Part shown: positions 22,057 through 31,038 of the stretch, piece by piece
How positions within the stretch are numbered: position 1 is the stretch's first letter
Layout of the letters: the number at the start of each line of letters is the position of its first letter
The notes under the pieces: generated by a model
What the model was told of the DNA's origin: nothing
The model's input: only the letters and a program-made list of their open reading frames with translations
Databases searched by the model: none
Made by a program: the position numbers and the translations under genes
DNA from: Tritrichomonas musculus
Taxonomy: Eukaryota; Parabasalia; Tritrichomonadida; Tritrichomonadidae
Reading direction: 5' to 3'
DNA: 64,000 nucleotides
NCBI GenBank assembly: GCA_039105265.1
Contig: JAPFFF010000007.1
Location: 5,394,001 to 5,458,000, forward strand

Positions 22057-22550
22057 CTAGGCTTTAAATAGGTGGACATTTTGATGTCAAAATGTCCAGA
22101 TCAATTAATATTTTAAAGCCCACGTGTCCAGTTATTGGACATATGTCCACTTTCTCAAAATAAAAAAAATTTTAAATTTTTCTGAGCTATGTCGATCAAA
22201 CAAGGTCAAATAATTGCTTTTTTTTTTTTTTTTTTTTTTTTTAGTTTGCGAAATCAACCAAAATCGAAATTGATATTGCAAACTAAAAAAAAAAAAAAAA
22301 AAAAAAAAAGCAATTATTTGACCTTGTTTGATCGACATAGCTAAAATTTTTTAGATCACATTTCATTCATTGAGAAATTTGAAATGTCCATTAGAATGTC
22401 CACCATAGAAAAAGTTGATGTAATTGAGAAGAATCCGTTATTTCAAAAAATCTAAAATGTCCTAATCAATCAAGATGCCATTTTATTATCACAGAAAAAG
22501 TTAAGCTGTCGAAAAAAGTGGCATGTCCACTATGACCATTTAAAGCCTAG
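22057..22550. mobile_element. hAT-like MITE with 8-bp target duplication
   Basis: The ends are inverted (CTAGGCTTTAAAT outside-in on both sides, followed by GTGGACAT after a short gap). The flanks are identical 8-base direct repeats AAAAATAA at 22049-22056 and 22551-22558. An 8-base duplication fits the hAT superfamily; the family is inferred from this alone. GTCCA/TGGAC words recur inside both arms. No coding frame. The centre is a perfect 65-bp hairpin, listed separately. Confidence 0.78.
22185..22342. repeat. Perfect 65-bp inverted repeat (hairpin) with 28-base loop
   Basis: Bases 22185-22249 and 22278-22342 are exact reverse complements, including a 25-base T run mirrored by a 25-base A run. 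The loop is 22250-22277. It lies at the centre of the hAT-like MITE. Perfect identity over a homopolymer suggests very recent formation or active correction. Confidence 0.92.
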
Positions 22551-22822
22551 AAAAATAATATTGGTATACCATAAATATCAAAAAATAAAGGGAAAAAACA
22601 AATCCAATTCAATTTTTTCAAATGCCAAAACTCTTTTTTTCAATTGCTATTCAATATTTGAGGAAAAACTAAAAACACTTTTTTATCTTTTATTTCAATT
22701 TTTGTTTGAATTTTGAATGCAAATACATTTTTGTTTTAAAAAAAATTGATTTTATTGAAATTTTCTATTTGTTAAGTTTTTAATGTTATAAAAATTTATA
22801 AAAAAAAAAAAAAAACAAGATT

Positions 22823-23665
22823 TTATATTATATTAGGATGAGAAACTTCCATATCCATATCATAATTGCAACCCCATGAAAATAAATTTGTTGAAGAAAA
22901 TTCTCTTTCCAATTTGCTCATGAGTTTGTCAACAACTGATGTATCAATAGAACAATCTTTTTTACTATTTTCTGTATTTTCAAAATTAGGTTGTGCATTT
23001 TTATCTTCTTCTTTTTGGTGTATATTTGTAGATTTCTTTGATATTTCATCATCATCATAAAAAAAATAATCTGCATCTAAAACTACATTTTTGTCAATTT
23101 GGAGGTTTCCAATTTTTTGTTTTTCATTTATTGGGTCCGGAGGAATATAAGAATTTATATTTTCGCATTGATCTTTAATATTAGAATGGTTAATTTTTTT
23201 TTCTAATACCAAACTCTCATTTCTATTTTTGTCTCCTTTTTTATATGATGTAAAATTATTTTTTGGATGCTCTAAAATTTGATTACTAGCACGATGACTT
23301 TGGCTTTTCCTTAAGAGTTTAAAGCACCGGTTTCTAACATTGTTAATACTTCTTCCTTTAAAAAGCAATGAAAAAGATTTCCATTGGGGTCCTTTTTCAT
23401 TGAATATTTTCATCAATAATTCATCTTCCTCTGGAATCCATTCATCTTTGTTTAAGTTTGGATTCAAATAATTATTCCATCTATCGCGGCATTGCCGAGC
23501 TGACCTTTTTTCAACAGATTTTGCTATGATGCTCCAATCATTTGAGCAATTTGGTTTTGCTAATGAGATAATTATACTGTCTTCAGTTGGAGTGAAACGC
23601 CTTTTCGAATAGGCACAGGAACTATTTGAACTATTTTTTTTCGAGGTGGAATCATTGTTGGTCAT
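22823..23665 (-). CDS. Two-repeat Myb-like DNA-binding protein
   Basis: 280 residues. Myb repeats occupy about 22-123: RFTPTEDSIII, DWSIIAKSV, SARQCRDRWNNYL, then EWIPEEDELLM, QWKSFSLLF and INNVRNRC. The first repeat keeps the SARQCRDRW recognition helix; in the second the last tryptophan position is Cys. The remainder is Asn/Lys/Asp-rich and disordered. It resembles the genes at 18619 and 26313 but shares no alignable tail with them. A nuclear regulator is inferred. Confidence 0.9.
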   Translation of the reverse strand: MTNNDSTSKKNSSNSSCAYSKRRFTPTEDSIIISLAKPNCSNDWSIIAKSVEKRSARQCRDRWNNYLNPNLNKDEWIPEEDELLMKIFNEKGPQWKSFSLLFKGRSINNVRNRCFKLLRKSQSHRASNQILEHPKNNFTSYKKGDKNRNESLVLEKKINHSNIKDQCENINSYIPPDPINEKQKIGNLQIDKNVVLDADYFFYDDDEISKKSTNIHQKEEDKNAQPNFENTENSKKDCSIDTSVVDKLMSKLEREFSSTNLFSWGCNYDMDMEVSHPNII

Positions 23666-24424
23666 CTCTAGGTATCCGCTTTTATCTTCAAAAATATTGA
23701 ACGAATATTTCTAATTCAGGTTATAGGTACAAAATTTCTAATTCAGGTTAACTTTTATAAGGCGTGATAGTCATTGCATATAAATCATTATACAGTTTTC
23801 ATTATATATATTATATCTAAAATATAAATTTAATAAGAATTGTTATTGTGTAAACTGAGATATGCTTTTGTTTAATAACAACTTTTTGATAAATTATTTA
23901 TATTATTTGAAGAAGATTTCTTAAGATTTGATGAATTTTGAGAGCTTTATGATGGATTTTTTGATGGCGATTTGATATAAATAATCATATAAATAAAATT
24001 ATTTTATCTTAATAAAGAAAATAAATTAAACTTATTTGAGAGTTGTAATCTCATAATATAATAATATTTTCATTATAAATATGTATCACATCATAATATT
24101 TTGCATTTTTTGTAAAAAAATTTTGAATGACTTTTATATTTTTTATGGATTTTATTAAATTAAATTGATTTTATATCTATTTTTGAAAGAAATTGATACA
24201 GCACGTTTTTTTCCTAAAAATATTTTATCTATATCTTGGAATTGTCAATAGCGATCTCTATAGAATGCGTTATATATACTATTATACATCATATATAAAA
24301 ATTGATAAAGTAATAAATTTTAAATTTGTGACATATATTCCAAAGATAATTGTTAAACATTGATTTTTTTACATTATCTACGTATAAAAAATAAAAATAA
24401 AGAGTTTTAACGAATTAGTAATAT
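23666..24424. other. A/T-rich spacer
   Basis: Contains a near-duplicate of TTTCTAATTCAGGTTA (about 23708 and 23736). Nothing else supported. Confidence 0.5.
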
Positions 24425-24661
24425 ATGAAAAGTTATTTTATTTTATTTATAATCAATCAATGTTCGAAAAAATCTGAAGAATTCAATGAAAGCATTCAAA
24501 AAGTTATGAAATTCAAAGAAAATAATAATCTAAAATCCTATGTCCCAATAGGTCAGATTTTAACATATTTGTTTTATCTCCTAAGAACAAAGGATCAACT
24601 AAAGTATAGTAAGGCTTTTCTGAGTCTCATTCAAAAAGTGGAAATCATTCAGAAAAAATAA
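24425..24661 (+). CDS. Small ORF, 78 residues, unknown
   Basis: ATG-initiated, Lys/Leu-rich, probably helical. Its last 20 codons (LKYSKAFL to VEIIQKK) are repeated in an inverted partial copy at 24853-24942, in a tail-to-tail arrangement around a GC-rich core. That two copies keep the same reading frame to the same stop suggests real coding ancestry. No family recognised; it could be a truncated gene or part of an unrecognised element. Confidence 0.4.
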   Translation: MKSYFILFIINQCSKKSEEFNESIQKVMKFKENNNLKSYVPIGQILTYLFYLLRTKDQLKYSKAFLSLIQKVEIIQKK

Positions 24662-24930
24662 TCAAATAAAAATAATAAAAAAAGAATCTTTTTATGTTAC
24701 AAAATTTTTACCGATTCTTACCGCCAGCCGCGGGGTCTCGACTCGGCCTCGCTTCGCTCAGCCTCGCTCGACGCCCGCTAGGCGGTATGTAGCCTCGGTA
24801 AAAATTATGTAAAAATATAAAAAGATTTGTTTTTTCAATTTTTTTATTTAGATTATTTTTTCTGAATGATTTCCACTTTTTGAAGGTTCTTCAGAAAAGC
24901 CTTACTATACTTTAGTTTATCCAGAACAAA
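24598..24930. repeat. Imperfect long palindrome with GC-rich core
   Basis: The left arm (about 24598-24725) and right arm (about 24781-24930) are diverged reverse complements, including AGTATAGTAAGGCTTTTCTG and GTGGAAATCATTCAGAAAAA on the left. The core at 24721-24786 is over 70% G+C by eye, in strong contrast with its surroundings, and contains CTCGCTTCGCTCAGCCTCGC-type words bounded by CCGCC and GGCGG. Confidence 0.8.
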
Positions 24931-24942
24931 TTTAAGGATCAT
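24853..24942 (-). pseudogene. Partial inverted copy of the 78-residue ORF
   Basis: A 29-codon ATG-initiated frame ending LKYSKAFLKNLQKVEIIQKK, nearly identical to the end of the frame at 24425-24661 and ending at the same stop. It matches only the tail of that frame, so it is a fragment. Confidence 0.4.
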
Positions 24943-26312
24943 AAAATAAATAAGTCTCGAAGACGAATAATGAAAATAAAATTGAGAGCATAACGATCAT
25001 TTAAAAAATACAATTATCTTGCAAAATAATTAGTTAAATTAGGTTTTAATCTTATATATGATATTATTTATAAATAATATCATATTATACATTCATATAA
25101 AAAACAAAATTGTTAAAAATAATGAATGTTAGAAAATACGTTTTTTTGAAATTTTTGCGTTTTATTACGTTTTTAACTTCATATAAAGAATCAATATGAT
25201 TGTAAGGTTGCAACATAATGACAATATTCGTTTTATTTGCATTTTACATATATTCAAATCATAAATCTATATTAGCATTTTTTACATAATAATAACAGTA
25301 AATTGCTTAAGTGTGTATGTAATACTTTTAGAATTATATTATCTGAATCAAATTTTCATCCTTTGTTTTATAAATATTTTTATTTCTATTTAACTTTTTA
25401 TATCTTTGCATAAGAAGATACTCAATATGATGTTCATGAATATATACAATATTAATAATTACTATTTCCCATTTTCAAAAACCAAGAATATTAAAAGTTT
25501 CATTTTGTGGAAACTCATTGAATTTTACGCTTTCAAATTTCAAAATTTTGTCTGTTGTTCCTTAAAGATTCTAAATTAAAAGTATTAAACAACATATTAT
25601 TTATAAATAAACACATAAAATTTTTAATTTTATATTATATACAATATATATATTAAAATCATGAAGATAACATGCAAAAGATTATAATAAAAAATGTTTC
25701 AATCGTATTCAAAATGACTCAATTATAAAAACAGTTATATCTTTTCAAATAATAAATTGTATAAATATTTATGAGATGTAATAATTATTAAATATTATAT
25801 AGACAAATATAATAATATTATTATTTTTTTAATATTAACTAATAATAAGTTATACCATAACATTTTGGCAGGCCTACCTTTTAAAATGACGATATAATTT
25901 CTAAGAAAAAGTTGAGATGTACATCTCAACTTCTTGAATTTAATCATGCTTCATTCATTCTCAGCGGAGAAACATGCTGAAACATGATTTAAATTATGAT
26001 AAATTGGTATCCTTTTGATACAGAAAATTAAATGATATTTCAATTTAAAATTTCAAAATCTTATTACATTCAGCAAAATGTAATAAATAATAATAATAAT
26101 AAAGTAAAACATTATGAATATGGTTTTATTAAAAACAGGTATTTAGATAGTAACAAAATTAATAAAAAATGAAATAAACATAATTTCAACATTGCAGAAA
26201 AATAAAGAAAAAAAAATTAGACGAATCATGAATTTGATAATGCATCTTAAAGAAACACTAATCAATTTCATATATATTAATATATTACTCCCAAAATTAC
26301 TGTCTATTTTTT
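24943..26312. other. A/T-rich spacer with a perfect palindrome
   Basis: Contains the 24-base palindrome at 25909-25932. No gene supported. Confidence 0.5.
25909..25932. promoter_or_regulatory. Perfect 24-bp palindrome
   Basis: Centred on GTTGAGATGTACATCTCAAC and extended by AA/TT. It could be a dimeric protein-binding site or a cruciform; no direct evidence of function. Confidence 0.35.
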
Positions 26313-27029
26313 TTATATGCAAAGTGGTGCAATATTAGAAATTGACAAATTTGGAGGTAAATCATTTTCCATTAAGCTTGGAAATATAATTCGATTTGTT
26401 TTTGGATTTTCACTTTGGCGGTCTTTTTTCTGAAGTTGAGGAATGAGTAAATTGGGAATACTTAATTGGAAATTAGATTTTGAATTTGACATTGACGAAA
26501 GAAAAGAATTAATATCAATTGATTTAATATCTTTAGAATCATCTGTTTGAGGAGGCTTTGAAATTTCCACGTAATCAGAACCATCTGTATCACTTGAACA
26601 TGTGCATGATGAAGTATTCAAATTTGTCAATTTTAAGGAAGATGAAGCAGAAGAAATCTTTTTACCTAGAAAATGGGCCCAACGGTTTTTAACATTAATT
26701 GGACTTCGATTAGGCAATTGTTTAGAGATGAGTGACCATTTTGGTCCATATTCTTTGTACAATTTTTTCAATAAATCATCTTCATCTTTTGTCCATTCGG
26801 AATGACAAAGACCAGGTGCCAGATAGTTCATATATCTGTCACGGCACTGTCTTGCTGTCTTTCCAGGGATCATTGAAGCAATTAAGATCCAATTTTTTGC
26901 TCCATATCTCCAAGCAATCATTTTTAACAGTTCATCTTCATTTGATGTAAAGAATTTCCTATCTTTTCTAGTATCTAACATATTGTTCTGAATGATATTC
27001 ATTTCCATTGGTGGACATTTACTGAACAT
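26313..27029 (-). CDS. Two-repeat Myb-like DNA-binding protein
   Basis: 238 residues. Myb repeats at about 24-125: KFFTSNEDELLKMI, NWILIASMI, TARQCRDRYMNYL, then EWTKDEDDLLKKL, KWSLISKQL and PINVKNRWAHFL. It is the most canonical of the three Myb genes in this window, keeping most aromatic core residues. The rest is Ser/Asn-rich. A later Met (residue 11) is a possible alternative start just before the domain. Role as a DNA-binding regulator is inferred from the family. Confidence 0.92.
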   Translation of the reverse strand: MFSKCPPMEMNIIQNNMLDTRKDRKFFTSNEDELLKMIAWRYGAKNWILIASMIPGKTARQCRDRYMNYLAPGLCHSEWTKDEDDLLKKLYKEYGPKWSLISKQLPNRSPINVKNRWAHFLGKKISSASSSLKLTNLNTSSCTCSSDTDGSDYVEISKPPQTDDSKDIKSIDINSFLSSMSNSKSNFQLSIPNLLIPQLQKKDRQSENPKTNRIIFPSLMENDLPPNLSISNIAPLCI

Positions 27030-28184
27030 CTTAATAAATTCGAGTGCTTTGTAATTGATAAAGTGATATAATTATTTTTTGAATGCTCTTTTCAAAATCA
27101 GCCTGACACTTATCAAATATTTGTGAAAACTCTGAAAAATTCAATGTAGCTATTTTATTAGTGTTAATTTGGATATCAAAGTTTTCATATTCATTATATT
27201 TTTATATTTTTGATAAAATTTAAACTTGTATTTACCAAAAAAATACGCCTTCATTTTTCGCCCAAAAAATTAAAAACAAGGGCGATTTATTTTTATGAAT
27301 TGAGTACGTTTATTTTTTTTTTTTTTTATTTTTTTTTAATATATATATATATTAAATTAGGTAATTGTAAAGCTATGTTATTAATAATGCTTTTTTGGCA
27401 GATTTAATATTTTTTGTCACATTCAAAAATTGAGGAATTTTATATTGCCCGGAGAAAACCTTTCAATTCATTTTACATCGCCCGGCGGTTTCTTTCAAAT
27501 GATCATATAAACCTTTGAATTTCCTATTTTGGTCACTTTTCCGCCCAAAATGCCACTTTTTTTCGCCCCAAGAATTTGAAAACTTTACAACCAAATTTCA
27601 TAAATTTTCAAATTCTATGAGTATGTTCAAATTTCATTATTCTATGAGTATTCTCAATTGCAATTTTTTTGAATAAATTCATTGAATTAGTATTTTTTAT
27701 TAAATGTTAAAAGCATTTATTTTTAAAAGTTTAAATATATTTTCATGATTAATTTTCTGAGAATAACCGCTGCCCATTGATATTTAACAAGTAAAGGCGA
27801 TTAATGAAGGCGTACAAAAAAAATGGATTTCATTCGAAATAAACATAGTTATTTTATCTAATTCCTTTTTTATTTGCATGGTTTTCAGATCTTGTTTATC
27901 TTTATTATATGGTACTTGTGTTATATTTACGTTTTAGAGCCTCCAGACTCATTGTATCGAAATTAATCCTATTTTATTCAAAAAAGTTATTATGGTAATG
28001 GTAAAACTCATATTTACAATGCCATATTATTTACTCTAATAAATTATTTATCCCTTTTAATTTAATGTGCTAATGCTAAAGTTGCAACAAAAACAAAGAA
28101 AAGAACTATTTATTCATATTGACCATTAAAGATGAAAATTTAACCTTATATTCAATTTCTATTTAAACTTTTTCATAAATCAAT
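27030..28184. other. Intergenic region
   Basis: Spacer between divergent Myb and membrane-protein genes. Apart from the TIR element at 27244-27814 I see only A/T-rich DNA and T runs near 27309-27340. AAACTTTTTCA at about 28157-28167 lies about 20 bases upstream of the next start. Confidence 0.55.
27244..27814. mobile_element. TIR element with TA ends (mariner-like MITE)
   Basis: 27244-27262 and 27796-27814 form a 19-base inverted repeat with 17 matches (TACGCCTTCATT...TCGCC). Both ends finish in TA, consistent with a TA target. Inside are two similar stretches around TTGCCCGGAGAAAACCTTT and TCGCCCGGCGGTTTCTTT and several CGCCC words. No coding frame. Confidence 0.6.
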
Positions 28185-30542
28185 ATGCTCTGGATTTTAC
28201 TTCTTATTTCTCAGTGCACTTTTGGATTTTCAGTAGCACACTTTGTTTTTAAGACGCATCTTGATCTTATTATCGAGTTTATAATTGGAATACCTTTTGG
28301 ATTTGCTTTCTCCACGTTTATATTTTACTTTTTATCATCATTTTTTGCAATCAGCGTTTTTCATATTTTAATTCATATCGCTTTGTTATTAGTCATATCA
28401 ATAGCTTTTATAACTTTTTGCAACTCAAAGATTACAAAGTCACGACTACTTTCTCGACCAAATAAAACAATCATATTATTTTTAATTGTTTCACTTATAT
28501 TCAGTATTTTAATCGTAATGCCTTTATATTATATTGATCCTCCAACTTTTAATAAATCTTTACAATATCAATTTCATGAAGAATTTTCTTTAATCAATTC
28601 ATTCTACGTTGGCGTTAATTCAGGATTCACAAATCCATTTAAAATTCGGCATCCATATTGCTACAAATGCCTAGCAAAAAGTCACTGGCTCACTGCCCTC
28701 CATTCAGCAATGTTTTTAACCTCATTTTCAACACATAAAATCTCAATAGCAGTTCCTAGTTTTTTACTCTTTTATCATTTTTGCTTTATTTATCTTTTTT
28801 TTTCAAGAACAACAATATTGAAAAGAGATATTTATTCGATTTTATCGCTCATTGTATTTTTATTTGCAGGCAGTTTCGGATTTATCCGTTGGTTTTGGAG
28901 AGATCCACGCCATGATATATCAAATGATTTTGTTTATATGTGGTCATCTGATAAGAGAACATTATGGTCGCATCCTATTCTTCAATATATGTTTGCATAT
29001 CGACCATCGCTTCTCAGCCTTTCACTTATAATCGACATTGTTTTTATATTTTATAAAGTAATCTATATAAACAGAAGCAAGAAAGATGCAAATAATAAAA
29101 CTTTAAATAATGATTCCTTGAATTCAAAATGGAATGTATTTTTATCGGAAGATTCAAATAAGCTTGATAAAAAAGGTATAACAATAGCAAGCCTATTTTC
29201 CGGTGGTCTTTATGGTTTAACAATACCGACACAAATCGAAGTGACTATATCCTTTTCAATATTTGCTTTATCTTTTTTCATGATTTTGCTGATCTCATAT
29301 TATGATATGAGCCAATTTTTGTTCAATTTTCTTTCTTTCATTATAGGTTTTGCTCTTGTCCTAATTCCACAATTCTTCATTTTATTACGTTTTCGTGACT
29401 GTAATTTCCCAATTTTTACATTTTCCAAATTTTGGCAACCGATAACTTCAAGCGGAAGGTTTTATGGCGAGATTGTCTCTTGGTATGAAGCTCTTGGCGT
29501 ATTCGCTGGCATAACTATCGTTGTTTCGTGGTTTTATATCGTTTACACAGCATTTTTCTCTTCAACTTCATCGGGAAGTATGAAAGAAGAAGCCATTTTT
29601 GCATTGAAATTTTATCTACCCTCATTTCTATCGTTCCTATTTATCAATCAAATTGAATTTCATGGAGAGTCTCGTCAAAACATAATTGCTTTTTATCTCT
29701 GCTGGATGATTTTTGCTTCCATCATGTTTTTATATACTTTTGACTCAATTATAACATCAATCAAATTAAGGCCAATGAATTCACCTTCAACTGCCAGAAA
29801 AATAAATCAAAATAAAACTCAGGATAATACTTCACAAAACTCAAACGAAACCAAAAATTTATCAAACAGTGATGATGACGAAGGTAATGAAATAGAGAAT
29901 GATGATGAAAATGCGAACGAATCTATTATTGATTATAATCTTAATGTTCATATTCGACTCAAAGATAATGGAAGCCTATGCGAGGAAAGCCATTTAGAAG
30001 AAGTTCAAGGAATTCTAATCGCTTGGTTTTCCTTCTTTTACATTATTAGCATATCGAGTGCCATGATCGGATTTTACAGACTCAGCCCAAGGAAATCTCA
30101 AGCCTACTACAGTGACACAATCATATTATCAGACTGGATAATCAAAAATACCAAGATTAAGTCTCTCTTTTACTTAGATCCTTCTTTTGAATACCAAGAT
30201 TACTCAGCTATAACCTCCCTTTCAGGAAGGATTCTCATTTATGACTCCTCTCTCTGTAAAAGCTATTATCCGAACTCCTTCATCACACCCGACAGATCTT
30301 CAAATTTGCGACTTACTCAAAGACTGGCTAGAGCAGGTTTCAAGCAACTTTCTTACTTGGCCAATGATGTAAACTCTTTGGCCGTAAATTTGACGTCTAA
30401 AACCTTGATCCCTAAACTTAAATATGTAATTAACACGAAAAATTCAGAGTCTAAGTTTAATTTTAGCTCTACTATTCCAAATAACTGGAGATTGACATTT
30501 GACCATGGGAACATTCAGGTTTATGAAAGACTCAAGAATTAA
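28185..30542 (+). CDS. Polytopic membrane protein, GT-C glycosyltransferase-like
   Basis: 785 residues with about 12 hydrophobic segments: several in 1-130, more through 180-530, and one near 612-632. A charged disordered loop lies at about 540-600, and the last 135 residues are soluble. Between helices one and two of the second set is a conserved-looking stretch with WFWRDPRHDISNDF. The soluble tail has a SLSGRILIYDSSLC motif followed by an Arg/Leu helix; this resembles the tail of integral-membrane glycosyltransferase-like proteins (GT-C fold), where an x-GR motif follows a short Asp-containing strand. The resemblance is from memory and weak, so enzymatic function is uncertain. Probably an ER or Golgi protein. 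Confidence 0.75.
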   Translation: MLWILLLISQCTFGFSVAHFVFKTHLDLIIEFIIGIPFGFAFSTFIFYFLSSFFAISVFHILIHIALLLVISIAFITFCNSKITKSRLLSRPNKTIILFLIVSLIFSILIVMPLYYIDPPTFNKSLQYQFHEEFSLINSFYVGVNSGFTNPFKIRHPYCYKCLAKSHWLTALHSAMFLTSFSTHKISIAVPSFLLFYHFCFIYLFFSRTTILKRDIYSILSLIVFLFAGSFGFIRWFWRDPRHDISNDFVYMWSSDKRTLWSHPILQYMFAYRPSLLSLSLIIDIVFIFYKVIYINRSKKDANNKTLNNDSLNSKWNVFLSEDSNKLDKKGITIASLFSGGLYGLTIPTQIEVTISFSIFALSFFMILLISYYDMSQFLFNFLSFIIGFALVLIPQFFILLRFRDCNFPIFTFSKFWQPITSSGRFYGEIVSWYEALGVFAGITIVVSWFYIVYTAFFSSTSSGSMKEEAIFALKFYLPSFLSFLFINQIEFHGESRQNIIAFYLCWMIFASIMFLYTFDSIITSIKLRPMNSPSTARKINQNKTQDNTSQNSNETKNLSNSDDDEGNEIENDDENANESIIDYNLNVHIRLKDNGSLCEESHLEEVQGILIAWFSFFYIISISSAMIGFYRLSPRKSQAYYSDTIILSDWIIKNTKIKSLFYLDPSFEYQDYSAITSLSGRILIYDSSLCKSYYPNSFITPDRSSNLRLTQRLARAGFKQLSYLANDVNSLAVNLTSKTLIPKLKYVINTKNSESKFNFSSTIPNNWRLTFDHGNIQVYERLKN

Positions 30543-30609
30543 TTCTTTTTGTATCAAATGTATATTATTACTTTCTGTATAAATTATGATATAAATTTTG
30601 TTCTTATTC

Positions 30610-30641
<32 letters not shown>

Positions 30642-31038
30642 GCCTTTCAATGAATATTTGTTTATGAGCATTTTCGAAGTTTTGAGTGCTTTTATCAACA
30701 AAAAACATTCGCGCATTTATATTATGAAATAATGCAAAAATCATTTATACAAGAAACTTCATTAAAAATTAGAAAGTTCAAATATATTTGAAATTTGGTT
30801 AAATCAACAAATGAATAACATTTTTTAATTTCTCATCTACCAAGACTCGCTTAATTATAAAAATGAAATGATTGAATAGTTTCGCTTTTTTTTATTTATT
30901 TATTTAAACAAATATTATATTTACAATGCCTGCACTCATTTCTTATTGCTGGCAGCGTCCAGTATCCTCTTTTTAATGAATCTATTTCTAGTTAAATCTG
31001 ACGGCAATTTCCATAAAAAATAAATATAAAAGAAATCA
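30543..31038. other. Spacer between convergent genes
   Basis: Includes a T run of about 30 bases near 30610-30638. No gene seen. Confidence 0.55.
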
